Of a DNA stretch of 64,000 nucleotides, positions 30,923 through 38,869 are shown piece after piece. Where the stretch lies: contig CAVWNF010000003.1 of NCBI GenBank assembly GCA_963756365.1, positions 1,240,001 through 1,304,000 of the forward strand, written 5' to 3'. The notes beneath the pieces were generated by a model. The model was not told where the DNA came from. It worked only from the letters and a program-made list of their open reading frames with translations, and did no database searches. This stretch comes from WHTI01 sp963756365. Lineage in GTDB: Bacteria > Actinomycetota > CADDZG01 > WHSQ01. How positions within the stretch are numbered: the stretch's first letter is position 1; each line of letters starts with the position of its first letter. The translations under genes were made by a program, and so were the position numbers.

Positions 30923-32565
30923 GTCGCCGGGATCGGGAGGGGGAGACCTCGCTCGCGCTCGACGAGAGAGCGGTGGTGCTCTCGCTCGAGATCCGCTTTG
31001 CGTTCGTCCCACCCCAGTTCAACCCGCAGCAGATCGAGGGCGACGCTCCCCGCGCCCAGGCCCGCGTGAGCGTCCACCAGCGACAATCTCGTGCGCCGCG
31101 AGAGGAGGTCTGACAATCGCACCACCATCTCCGAGCGGGCCGCGTAGATGGCCTCTGCTGCCATAGGCGGGTGTCCGGGCGCGAGGGGGCCCGTTTCGCC
31201 GGTGGCCTCCGCGACGTCAAGTACGTCAAGCGCCCTATCGCCATAGGAGCGCACGAGCGAACGGACGGTGCCATCTGGGATCCCTAGGCGCTCCGCCCGA
31301 CGACCGAGCGCCAGGTTCAGTGCGGCTAGGTCGCTCGTGCCAAGACGGATGCGCTCGGTCTTCGACTTCCCCGCGCCGAGGTCCTCGGAGATCCGATCGA
31401 TAGCGTCCTCGGCCATCCGCCTCCACGTCGTCAGTTTCCCCCCGGTGATGCCGATCACCGACGGAGATACGTCGTAGACGGAGTGTCGGCGCGACAGGTC
31501 GGCCGTAGCACCGGCCTTGCCCTTGACCAGCGGCCGCAGGCCCGCGTAGGCGCCCGCGATGTGATTCTCGTCGAGGGCCAGATCGAAAACGGAGTTGAGA
31601 GCATCGAGCACGTAGGTGCGGTCGTCGGCATCGACCACCGGGGCATCTATATCGCCGGTGTAGTCGGTGTCGGTCGTGCCCACTAGGACGCTGTCGAGCC
31701 ACGGGATCACGAACAGCATGCGTTGTCTCTCAGCGTCGGGGATCAGGGCTGCAGTGTCGGTCAAGGGGATATCTGAGCGGTTGAACAAGAGATGGATGCC
31801 TTTGGAGGGACGGAGCCGATCCTCGGCATCCCGACGCGTGAGATTCTCGATCCGATCCGCCCACACGCCTCCCGCCACCACGGTCTTCTTGGCTCTGATC
31901 GAGAGCGTGGCACCGGACGATGAGTCCTGGACCAGGGCCTCGCATCCACTCTCTGAGGATCCGAGGCCGATCACCGGGGCATGGTTCGCCACGACCGCAC
32001 CCCTCCTCACCGCGGCAACGAGGACCTCCATGACCAACCGGGCATCGTCCGTCTTGCAGTCGTAGTACAGGAAGCCGCCAGAGATCTTGCCCGTGGGCAG
32101 CGCGGGGAGCATCTCCTCGGTCTCGTCGGCATCGAGGTGCTTGTGGATCTGATTGCTGCGGAAGGAGGCCAGTGCGTCGTACGCCCACAGCCCGACACCG
32201 AACTTGACGCGCATCTGCTTCCCGGTGATGGGCAGGGCGAACGGGACGGGTTCCACGAGCTGCGGAGCGAGTCTCCGCATGAGGTCGCGTTCCGTGACCG
32301 CCTCCCGGACCAATCCGAACTCGCGCTGCTCGAGGTACCTCAGGCCCCCGTGGACGAGCTTCGAGGACTTGCTCGACGTTCCCGAGGCGAAATCGTTCCT
32401 CTCGACTAGGGCCACCGTGAGGCCCCGAGACGTTGCATCCAGTGCGATCCCGGCACCTGTGATCCCGCCACCGATCACGAGCACATCGAACACTTCGGTC
32501 GCGGCCAGACGCTCGAGCGATACCGAACGCGCCCCTATCCCGCCGACGCGTGCCTCACCACTCAC
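30919..32565 (-). CDS. glpD: glycerol-3-phosphate dehydrogenase, FAD-dependent
   Basis: GlpD oxidises glycerol 3-phosphate to dihydroxyacetone phosphate at the membrane and passes electrons to the quinone pool. The 548-residue protein has the N-terminal FAD motif VLVIGGGITGAGIALDATSR, the family motif SSKLVHGGLRYLEQREFGLV, DCKTDDARLV, the segment IPWLDSVLVGTTDTDYTGD and a C-terminal helical domain. GTG 32565 overlaps the stop of a small membrane protein gene by four bases and is the best start. Upstream and downstream genes are translationally coupled, giving a three-gene operon. Confidence 0.95.
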   Translation of the reverse strand: MSGEARVGGIGARSVSLERLAATEVFDVLVIGGGITGAGIALDATSRGLTVALVERNDFASGTSSKSSKLVHGGLRYLEQREFGLVREAVTERDLMRRLAPQLVEPVPFALPITGKQMRVKFGVGLWAYDALASFRSNQIHKHLDADETEEMLPALPTGKISGGFLYYDCKTDDARLVMEVLVAAVRRGAVVANHAPVIGLGSSESGCEALVQDSSSGATLSIRAKKTVVAGGVWADRIENLTRRDAEDRLRPSKGIHLLFNRSDIPLTDTAALIPDAERQRMLFVIPWLDSVLVGTTDTDYTGDIDAPVVDADDRTYVLDALNSVFDLALDENHIAGAYAGLRPLVKGKAGATADLSRRHSVYDVSPSVIGITGGKLTTWRRMAEDAIDRISEDLGAGKSKTERIRLGTSDLAALNLALGRRAERLGIPDGTVRSLVRSYGDRALDVLDVAEATGETGPLAPGHPPMAAEAIYAARSEMVVRLSDLLSRRTRLSLVDAHAGLGAGSVALDLLRVELGWDERKADLEREHHRSLVERERGLPLPIPAT

Positions 32566-32864
32566 CCGAGCAACCCGGCTGCCCAACGGAGCAGCGTTAT
32601 GAGGCCGACGACCGAGAACAACGTCACCACTAGAACCAGTGGGCCCAGCCACCAATCCATCTGCCTCCGGATCGGGTCATCGCCTCCGTCGTCGTGCTCC
32701 AGCTTGACGACCAGCTGAGGTCCGCCCGGCTGAGCGAAGTGGAGATGCTCGCGTTTGCCCTCTACGACATCGGCGAGCCCTTGAAGGAGGTCGATGATCT
32801 CCTCGGGACCGATCGTGACGGTCGCCTCAGGAACCGGCTCTCCTTCTTTCCCAACTATCTTCAC
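32562..32864 (-). CDS. small single-pass membrane protein of unknown function
   Basis: The 100-residue protein has a soluble N-terminal part (TVTIGPEEIIDLLQGLADVV, VVKLEHDDGGDDP) and one C-terminal membrane helix (WWLGPLVLVVTLFSVVGLIT). The GTG start lies 46 bases from the divergent acyl-CoA dehydrogenase start. It is the first gene of the glpD operon; a role in anchoring or electron transfer with GlpD can be imagined but not shown. I do not recognise the family. Confidence 0.65.
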   Translation of the reverse strand: MKIVGKEGEPVPEATVTIGPEEIIDLLQGLADVVEGKREHLHFAQPGGPQLVVKLEHDDGGDDPIRRQMDWWLGPLVLVVTLFSVVGLITLLRWAAGLLG

Positions 32865-32898
32865 GTCGCGATGCTCCGTTCGTTACTCGGTCGTGGAT

Positions 32899-32904
32899 TA
32901 TCCT
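32899..32904 (+). promoter_or_regulatory. -10 element TATCCT of the acyl-CoA dehydrogenase gene
   Basis: TATCCT is followed by six bases and ATG 32911. Confidence 0.55.
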
Positions 32905-32910
32905 GCGCGC

Positions 32911-34056
32911 ATGCCACAAGACCTAAGGCTGCTCGACGACGAGCAGCGCGCCCTCGTCCAGATGGTACGAGAGTTCGCAGCGGCCGAAGCAAAGCCCTCG
33001 GCTGCCGGCTACGAGGCGCGCTCGGAGGACCCCGCCCCCCTGTACGGGCAACTGGCCGAGCTAGGGCTCACAGGGATCCCTTTCCCGGAGGAGTTCGGGG
33101 GAGGTGACCAGCCCTACGGCACCTACCTATTAGTGATCGAGGAGCTGGCAGCCGCCTACCTGGCGCTGGCCATCGGGTTGTCCGTCCACACACTGTGCGC
33201 CTTCGCCGTCAACGAGTTCGGCACCGACGAGCAGAGGTCCTCGGTCCTCACGAAACTCACGGCGGGGGAGTGGTTCGGGGCTTACTCACTATCCGAGCCG
33301 AACTCTGGTTCCGATGCTGCCGCTCTGTCCTCGAAGGCGGTTAGAGACGGTGACGACTACGTTCTGAACGGCTCGAAGGTCTTCTGCACCCGCGGCGACG
33401 AGGCTGACGTCGTTCTCACCCTGGCCAGGACGGGCGATGCCGGAGCGAAAGGGATCTCCGCCTTCCTCGTCGAGAAGGGGACCGATGGGTTCGGGGGTTC
33501 GAAGAAGGAAGACAAGATGGGATGGCGGTCATCGCCAACGTGGATGCTCGCTATGGACGACGCTCGGGTACCGGCGACCCGTCGGATAGCCGCGGAGGGT
33601 GATGGCTTCAAGGTCGCCCTGGCATCACTCGACTCGGGCAGGCTCGGCATCGCCGCCTGTGGGATCGGTCTCGCCCAAGCCGCCTTCGACGAGGCGCTCT
33701 CGTTCACGGGGTCCCGCGAGCAGTTCGGACGTCCGGTGTCGGCCAATCAAGGGGTGCAGTTCATGCTCGCTGACATGGCGACGCAGATCGAGGCCGGTCG
33801 CAGGCTCTACCGTCATGCGGCCGCCCTACGCGACGCCGACGAGGACTACTCCCTCCAAGCCGCACAGGCGAAGCTGTTCTGCACGGATGTCGCCATGAAC
33901 GTCAGTACCGACGCCGTCCAGCTCCACGGCGGTTACGGATACGTCACCGAGTACCCCGTCGAGCGCTACATGCGCGAAGCCAAGGCGTTGCAGATCGTCG
34001 AGGGTACGAACCAGATCCAGCGCTACGTGATCGGCCGGCGTCTCACTGGCGCTTAG
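32911..34056 (+). CDS. acyl-CoA dehydrogenase
   Basis: This 381-residue flavoprotein introduces a double bond into an acyl-CoA. It has the N-terminal helical domain (LLDDEQRALVQMVREFAAAE), the FAD-contacting WFGAYSLSEPNSGSDAA, the substrate region GWRSSPTWMLAMDDARVP, and the C-terminal helical domain with SREQFGRPVSANQGVQFMLA and the final IVEGTNQIQRYVIGRRL. The short-branched/medium-chain group fits best. ATG 32911 lies six bases after TATCCT; the in-frame stretch upstream is noncoding. Its last codons and stop lie in a 15-base tandem repeat. Confidence 0.93.
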   Translation: MPQDLRLLDDEQRALVQMVREFAAAEAKPSAAGYEARSEDPAPLYGQLAELGLTGIPFPEEFGGGDQPYGTYLLVIEELAAAYLALAIGLSVHTLCAFAVNEFGTDEQRSSVLTKLTAGEWFGAYSLSEPNSGSDAAALSSKAVRDGDDYVLNGSKVFCTRGDEADVVLTLARTGDAGAKGISAFLVEKGTDGFGGSKKEDKMGWRSSPTWMLAMDDARVPATRRIAAEGDGFKVALASLDSGRLGIAACGIGLAQAAFDEALSFTGSREQFGRPVSANQGVQFMLADMATQIEAGRRLYRHAAALRDADEDYSLQAAQAKLFCTDVAMNVSTDAVQLHGGYGYVTEYPVERYMREAKALQIVEGTNQIQRYVIGRRLTGA

Positions 34057-34106
34057 ATCACTGGCGCTTAGATCACCGGCGCTTAGGTCACCCGCCTAAG
34101 TCACCC
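34043..34106 (+). repeat. 15-base tandem repeat containing the acyl-CoA dehydrogenase stop codon
   Basis: TCACTGGCGCTTAGA occurs at 34043-34057 and 34058-34072, then with two changes at 34073-34087, followed by decaying copies that each start TCACC up to about 34106. Every full unit contains the GCTTAG that forms the last sense codon and stop of the gene. Confidence 0.85.
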
Positions 34107-34115
34107 TCGATCAGC

Positions 34116-34616
34116 CTAGTCGCCGTGTTCGGAACGATGCCGCCATGGCAGCACGTACCAGAAGAACACGAACCAGGCGCCGAGCGAGCCGGCAACTATC
34201 CCTGCCGCACCCCCTCCATAGAGGGAGCCCACCACGACGACCACGGACGCAACCATCGCTATGAGCAGGAGTACCAGGCCCCCGATGGCGGCGCGATTGG
34301 CCGTGAAGACCAGTTCCTCCTTGTCTCCACTTCTGAAGTTGAGACGGTGCATCGAGGTCGGGGAGATGAAGAGAGCAGTGGATGCCGCCGCCGCTACCAA
34401 CGCGACCATGTACGCGGTGTCTCCGACCTTGGTGAGTTTGCCGAAGCTCTGGGTGAACGGCAGGGTCAAGAGGAACCCGAACAGCACCTGGACCCCTGGA
34501 AGCGCGACCCTCAGCTCATTGAGGAGTTCGATCAACTCGCGGTCGACACGTTCCTTGTGGTCTTCGCCGTCCTGGGGTCCTTCGACCTTCTTCTGAGAAC
34601 GCTCATCATTCGTCAT
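34116..34616 (-). CDS. DUF6328 family membrane protein
   Basis: The 166-residue protein matches DUF6328. A charged cytoplasmic N-terminus (ERSQKKVEGPQDGEDHKERV) leads into ELIELLNELRVALPGVQVLF and then four membrane helices (LFGFLLTLPF, AYMVALVAAAASTALFI, AIGGLVLLLIAMVASVVVVV, AAGIVAGSLGAWFVFFWYVL). SPTSMHRLNFR after helix two is characteristic. The function is unknown; the family is common in actinobacteria and Deltaproteobacteria. It stands alone between converging and diverging neighbours. Confidence 0.85.
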   Translation of the reverse strand: MTNDERSQKKVEGPQDGEDHKERVDRELIELLNELRVALPGVQVLFGFLLTLPFTQSFGKLTKVGDTAYMVALVAAAASTALFISPTSMHRLNFRSGDKEELVFTANRAAIGGLVLLLIAMVASVVVVVGSLYGGGAAGIVAGSLGAWFVFFWYVLPWRHRSEHGD

Positions 34617-34665
34617 GGCAGACCGTGTACCCCTCCGGTGCGGTATTCACTCTCCCGGATCCAAC

Positions 34666-35019
34666 TCATCGCCTGGCATCTCTGGCGGTTAGCCCTACCC
34701 GGCGAGCGAGTTCGTCCCACTGCACCCGCTGGGACCGGGCTGCCATCCCACGGCTGAACCGGACCCCCTCCGCCCTCAGTTCATCCTCAACCGCTGCCGT
34801 CTGCCGAGCGCTGGGGCGCGCCACGCGTCCAGAGGACAGCAAGACGCGCCTGGCCGCGGGGAACCGTTCATCGGTCGCCGCCAGGGTTCCTACCCAGCGC
34901 GCTAGGCCGGTGCCACCAGTGAGGGCCCTCGAGATGTCACCGTAGGTACTCCACTCGCCAGCGCGCAATGTCGCGACGACCTCGAAGACGGTCTCCGGAT
35001 CGATCCCTCTGGCATGCAT
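34666..35019 (-). CDS. MGMT-fold alkyltransferase-like protein lacking the active-site cysteine
   Basis: The 117-residue protein matches the DNA-binding C-terminal domain of O6-methylguanine methyltransferases: VFEVVATLRAGEWSTYGDIS, ARWVGTLAATDERFPAARRV and LSSGRVA. The usual PCHRV active site reads PAARRV, so the alkyl-accepting cysteine is alanine. Alkyltransferase-like (ATL) proteins of this kind bind O6-alkylguanine and hand it to nucleotide excision repair. The loop after residue 70 is longer than usual, so a different DNA-binding role is possible. Confidence 0.7.
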   Translation of the reverse strand: MHARGIDPETVFEVVATLRAGEWSTYGDISRALTGGTGLARWVGTLAATDERFPAARRVLLSSGRVARPSARQTAAVEDELRAEGVRFSRGMAARSQRVQWDELARRVGLTARDARR

Positions 35020-35025
35020 CGCCTG

Positions 35026-35031
35026 AGGCTA
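35026..35031 (-). promoter_or_regulatory. -10 element TAGCCT of the alkyltransferase-like gene
   Basis: On the minus strand TAGCCT is followed by six bases and the ATG at 35019. Confidence 0.55.
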
Positions 35032-35066
35032 GTCGGAGAACCGCCGAAGAACGGCCGAGGCCCGGC

Positions 35067-35072
35067 TAGCAT
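35067..35072 (+). promoter_or_regulatory. -10 element TAGCAT of the amidohydrolase gene
   Basis: TAGCAT is followed by seven bases and ATG 35080. With the minus-strand box at 35026 it forms a compact divergent promoter pair. Confidence 0.5.
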
Positions 35073-35079
35073 CGTCGTC

Positions 35080-36615
35080 ATGAAGACGCTTTTCACCGAC
35101 TGCAGGGCCCACCGATTGCCGTCGGTGACCCTGGCCGATTGGATCCTGGTCGACGACAAGAAGATCGTCGCGCTCGGATCGAAGGACGACCTTCCGTCCG
35201 CAGACCGGACCGTTCGGCTCGATGGCGCACATGTGTATCCGTCGTTCGTAGATGCCCACGTCCATCTCCCCGCCACGGGGCTCTATCTGAGCGGGCTGAA
35301 CTTCCGCGGAGAGACCTCCGCTGATGCGATCCTCGACGCCTTCGCCGCCCGCAAGACAACGGGAGAGCTCCTCTTCGGCGGCAACTTCGAGGACCCGCTC
35401 GACCGAGCGATAGATCGGCACGACCTCGACCGCGCGGTGGGGGAGGGCTCCGCCCTTCTGACCCGAGCCGACATGCATTCCGTGATCGTTTCATCCGCTC
35501 TCTTGGCCGAACTGCAACTGGATGGACTTGAGGGTGTCGACCTGGGGAGCGACGGAACGCCCACTGGGTATCTCCGCGAACAAGCCGCCGCAGCGGCGTT
35601 CACATGGTTCGACCTCAACCTTCCAGAGGAACAGGCCCGGGGCGCGATCCGCGATGCGGTCAGGCACGCGTACTCGGTCGGAGTCACATGCGTCCACGAG
35701 ATGCATGTCGTGGAATGGCGGGGATGGGATGCCTTCGACGTGCTGACGGACGCCGTTGCCGACATGGCGATGGTGGTGGTTCCCTACATCGCCACCACGG
35801 ATGTCGCGAGGGTCAAGGAGATGGGCTTCCACCGCATCGGAGGCGACTACTTCCTGGACGGCAGTTTCGGGTCTCATACCGCTCTTCTTTCAGAGCCGTA
35901 TCTGACGCCCCCGCCCGAGGGGTCGCCCGCGCACGGCATCGCATACAGGGACGACGCCGGGCTCGAGGACTTCTTCCACGAGGCACAGACCGCCGGCCTC
36001 CAGGTTGGGGTCCACGCCATCGGGGATGCCGCCATCGAACAGGCCATAGCCACGTGGGAGCGGGTTGCCGCTCGATGCGGGCTCGAAGAGGTCCGGCGCC
36101 TTGGTCACCGGATCGAGCACTTCGAATGTTCCAGTGACGACCACATGCTCCGGGCTCACCGGCTCGGGCTGCGCGCCTCCGTCCAGCCGGGTTTCGACCA
36201 CTACTGGGGTGGCCCCGACGGGCTCTATGCGTCCCGGATCGGGTGGGATCGGGCCCAACAGATGAACCGCTTCGGCACCATGCTCGAGACCGGGTTGATC
36301 GTGGGAGCAGGATCAGATTCGACCGTCACGCCGCTCGATCCCTTCTTCCAGATGAAGGCGATGCGTTCGCATCACATCGAGGACCAGAGGCTCGGTCGAA
36401 CCTTGGCTATCAAGTTGCACACGATGGGGGCGCGCGCGTTGGCGTTCGGCTGGGGTCTAGATGGGACGCTCGAGGTAGGCGCGACCGGAGACCTGATCGC
36501 GGTGGATGGAGACCTCGCCGAGACGCCGACCGATGAGCTCGATCGCTCTCAACTGCTCGGAACGTGGATCGGGGGGACCCAGGTGTGGCCGCCGGATCAA
36601 GCCGAAACGGGATGA
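35080..36615 (+). CDS. amidohydrolase family protein (YtcJ-like)
   Basis: The 511-residue enzyme is a metal-dependent amidohydrolase of the YtcJ group. Metal-binding residues are visible in SFVDAHVHLPATG, in VGVHAIGDAAIEQAI and in HRIEHFECSSDDH, with a late aspartate in GAGSDSTVTPLDPF. The barrel is flanked by the usual beta-sandwich halves (ADWILVDDKKIVALGS at the start; LEVGATGDLIAVDGDL at the end). The substrate is unknown; N-substituted amides or formamides are typical. It has its own promoter and no obvious pathway neighbours. Confidence 0.88.
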   Translation: MKTLFTDCRAHRLPSVTLADWILVDDKKIVALGSKDDLPSADRTVRLDGAHVYPSFVDAHVHLPATGLYLSGLNFRGETSADAILDAFAARKTTGELLFGGNFEDPLDRAIDRHDLDRAVGEGSALLTRADMHSVIVSSALLAELQLDGLEGVDLGSDGTPTGYLREQAAAAAFTWFDLNLPEEQARGAIRDAVRHAYSVGVTCVHEMHVVEWRGWDAFDVLTDAVADMAMVVVPYIATTDVARVKEMGFHRIGGDYFLDGSFGSHTALLSEPYLTPPPEGSPAHGIAYRDDAGLEDFFHEAQTAGLQVGVHAIGDAAIEQAIATWERVAARCGLEEVRRLGHRIEHFECSSDDHMLRAHRLGLRASVQPGFDHYWGGPDGLYASRIGWDRAQQMNRFGTMLETGLIVGAGSDSTVTPLDPFFQMKAMRSHHIEDQRLGRTLAIKLHTMGARALAFGWGLDGTLEVGATGDLIAVDGDLAETPTDELDRSQLLGTWIGGTQVWPPDQAETG

Positions 36616-36673
36616 CTCGGCGATAGCGCGAAGAAATGCCGGGGGCGCGGGTGGACTCGTCGTGGTCCTCAGG

Positions 36674-36679
36674 TACGCT
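36674..36679 (+). promoter_or_regulatory. possible -10 element TACGCT with a long leader
   Basis: TACGCT lies about 100 bases before the HAD gene start at 36780, inside the small dyad AGGTA/TACCT. If used, it gives an unusually long (about 94-base) leader for this genome. Confidence 0.3.
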
Positions 36680-36779
36680 TGAGTTACCTCGTTCCTTCTG
36701 GCCGACCGAGCGAGGAGTACACGACGGGAGGCCCGAAACGAGGGATCCGATCGGCGGTCCCGAGGAAGGGAGTGGTTCC

Positions 36780-37502
36780 GTGGTCAGAAGAGTGGAGGGG
36801 ATCCGAGCAGTCACATTCGACTGCTGGAGCACGTTGCTGCAGGACCGTGATTGGGAGGGCGCTAACCGCAAGAGGGTAAGCGCCCTTCGTCGTTTCCTAC
36901 CGGACCTCACCGAGGTCGAAGCCACCGACCTGCTCGACGAGGCGTGGGCGCGACACGACGAGGCCTGGAAGCAGGTCGAGACATTCGGCCCCGGTCGTAT
37001 GGCCGCTTACGCCCTCGAGGCGAGAGACATCTCCGACGACGAGCCGATCAACGAGTTGACCCGTGAGTTCGAGGAAGCCAGCCTCGAAGCTGGCGTCATC
37101 GCTGTCGAAGGCGCCGAGCGCACTCTCAAGGCCCTCCGGGGCGCAGGGATCCGCGTCGGACTCGTCTGCGACACGGGCTTCACTCCGGGACGCGTAGTGC
37201 GGGATCTTCTCGAGGACGCGAACCTCGCCGAGCACATCGAGTGCATGTGCTTCTCCGACGAGTGCGGGGTTCCGAAGCCTGGAAACGAGATCTTCGCAAA
37301 GTGTCTCGCCGAGCTCGGGGTAAGGCCCCCCGAGGCGCTCCATGTTGGAGATCTCAAGCGCACAGACATCGCCGGAGCCCATGACATCGGGATGCATGCG
37401 ATCCGATTCAAGGGTGTGCATGACGATAGATCGGAAGCGACCGAGGCCGAGATGGTTATCTCGTCCCTCGAAGACGTTCTAGATGTCGTTGGTGTGAGCT
37501 AG
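36780..37502 (+). CDS. HAD superfamily hydrolase
   Basis: The 240-residue protein has the nucleophile motif in VTFDCWSTLLQDRDW, motif II LVCDTGFTPGR, the lysine in CGVPKPGNEIFAKCLAELG and the acidic motif HVGDLKRTDIAGAHDIG. A helical cap occupies residues 20-110. GTG 36780 follows the ribosome binding site GAAGGGA; the longer in-frame extension to 36636 lacks one. The substrate is unknown, and the protein is distinct from the HAD enzyme at 25 kb. Downstream lies the short peptide gene and the sensor kinase. Confidence 0.82.
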   Translation: MVRRVEGIRAVTFDCWSTLLQDRDWEGANRKRVSALRRFLPDLTEVEATDLLDEAWARHDEAWKQVETFGPGRMAAYALEARDISDDEPINELTREFEEASLEAGVIAVEGAERTLKALRGAGIRVGLVCDTGFTPGRVVRDLLEDANLAEHIECMCFSDECGVPKPGNEIFAKCLAELGVRPPEALHVGDLKRTDIAGAHDIGMHAIRFKGVHDDRSEATEAEMVISSLEDVLDVVGVS

Positions 37503-37523
37503 GCGAACACCGCTCGTTTCGCC

Positions 37524-37529
37524 TAGCAT
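37524..37529 (+). promoter_or_regulatory. -10 element TAGCAT of the short peptide and sensor kinase genes
   Basis: TAGCAT is followed by exactly six bases and ATG 37536, start of a 20-codon reading frame, so transcription would begin on this small gene and not on the kinase. Confidence 0.5.
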
Positions 37530-37535
37530 CCCCGG

Positions 37536-37598
37536 ATGTTCCATCACTCCTGTCCGCCGTTCGAGGCCGCGCCGTTCTGCATGGACCACGCCTCGTGA
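37536..37598 (+). CDS. possible 20-residue leader peptide upstream of the sensor kinase
   Basis: The frame encodes MFHHSCPPFEAAPFCMDHAS, with three histidines and two cysteines, suggesting metal or redox sensitivity. It starts exactly where the leaderless rule predicts. Its TGA stop overlaps the GTG start of the sensor kinase by four bases, so kinase translation would depend on translation of the peptide. No coding statistics are possible for so short a frame. It may be a functional small protein, a regulatory upstream frame, or chance. Confidence 0.45.
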   Translation: MFHHSCPPFEAAPFCMDHAS

Positions 37599-38869
37599 AG
37601 ACCCTGCGCGGCCGGGCATTCGCCTATCTCGCCTTGGCGATCGTCGCCGGTCTGGTCGTCACGGTCGTAACCGGGATCATCCTCACGAAAGCGGACCTCG
37701 AAAAGCGGACCCTCGAAGACCTACAGCATCAAGCGGACATCGTCGAGGCCGCGTTGAAGGCGCCGAAAGGCATAGACGCCAGTGTTCTCGAGGAACGACT
37801 CGCCGAAGGAAACGTGTTCCTCTCACCCCCCGGCTCATCGGCTGCAGAAGAGATCAGCGACGCTTCCGGTCGGGCCACCGTCGATGGGAAAGAGGTTCTC
37901 TTCGTCCGGCGCGAGATGAACAAGGGGCCCTTCCTCGTATCTCGCCCGGTGGATTTCGGTAACGAGCGCCTCGCCCGTTTCGCGCTGTTCCTGGTCGTGG
38001 CCGGAGCCGGGGGAGGGGCACTCGCGCTGGTCGTGGCCGCCGTTGTGTCGCGCGGCATCGGCAAACCGGTGCGAGAGGTTACCGAGAGGGCCGCTGCCAT
38101 GACGGCCGAGCCGAGACGGCCAGCCGGCCTCGATGAGGTCTCGCACCTACGGGCTTCGATCGACCGGATGGGAGAGCAGTTGCGAGACGCCCGAGTAGCG
38201 GAGCAGCTGTTCATGACGGCCGCTGCCAAGGAGCTCCGAGCCCCGCTCAGGGAGATCAGGAGACACACCTCGGCTATCGAGGACGGGACAGGGGACCGGG
38301 ACGAGGCCCTCAGGAGGATCGACGACGAGGCTGTTCACCTCGAACGCATGGTGGGCGACCTGATCGACCTATCGCGCCTCGAGGCCGGCCGTATCGACCT
38401 GCAACGGAAGCCCGTCGATCTGGTCGAGGTCGCTCGCTCTGCCGTCACGCGCCTCGGGGTGATCGCCTCGGAACACAACGTCTCCATCAACATCGAATCA
38501 GCGGGCCATAACTGGGTTCTGGCCGACCACGATCGCCTCGCGAGATCGGCCTCCAACCTGGTTGAGAACGCCATCCGCGCGTCAGACCCTGGGGGCACCA
38601 TCACCATAGCGACGGAGCCAGGCGTGTTCCGCGTGATGGACGAAGGCCCTGGACTTTCCGACGAGGACGTCGACAAGGCGTTCGATCGGTTCTACCTGTA
38701 CGAACGGTCGGGGATCGGAACCCGCGACGCGTCGGGGCTAACGCTAGCCGTCGTGAAGGAGTTCACCGAAGCTATGGGGGGCTCCGTGTCCGCTCACCAA
38801 CGTGTCGGAGAAGGTGCCACCTTCGCCATCAAGCTCCCGACCTACCCCGAGGAGCGCACCACTCAGTAG
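37595..38869 (+). CDS. HAMP-domain sensor histidine kinase with a degenerate phosphoacceptor site
   Basis: The 424-residue protein has two membrane helices (about residues 8-31 and 129-151) around an extracytoplasmic sensor region, a HAMP linker (152-200), a DHp-like helix pair and a C-terminal HATPase domain. The H-box reads AAAKELRAPL, so the phosphoaccepting histidine is Lys212. The N-box (NLVENAIRAS) and G1 (DEGPGL) look intact, while G2 is altered to ASGLTLAVVK. No response regulator gene is adjacent. It is probably a pseudokinase or a kinase partner rather than a classical sensor. The GTG start overlaps the stop of the small peptide frame. Confidence 0.85.
   Translation: MKTLRGRAFAYLALAIVAGLVVTVVTGIILTKADLEKRTLEDLQHQADIVEAALKAPKGIDASVLEERLAEGNVFLSPPGSSAAEEISDASGRATVDGKEVLFVRREMNKGPFLVSRPVDFGNERLARFALFLVVAGAGGGALALVVAAVVSRGIGKPVREVTERAAAMTAEPRRPAGLDEVSHLRASIDRMGEQLRDARVAEQLFMTAAAKELRAPLREIRRHTSAIEDGTGDRDEALRRIDDEAVHLERMVGDLIDLSRLEAGRIDLQRKPVDLVEVARSAVTRLGVIASEHNVSINIESAGHNWVLADHDRLARSASNLVENAIRASDPGGTITIATEPGVFRVMDEGPGLSDEDVDKAFDRFYLYERSGIGTRDASGLTLAVVKEFTEAMGGSVSAHQRVGEGATFAIKLPTYPEERTTQ

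Noticed and set aside
36686..36779. Riboswitch in the long leader of the HAD gene
   Set aside because: The stretch has some pairing (AGGTA/TACCT and GC-rich arms) but no recognisable riboswitch core, and the promoter that defines the leader is weak.
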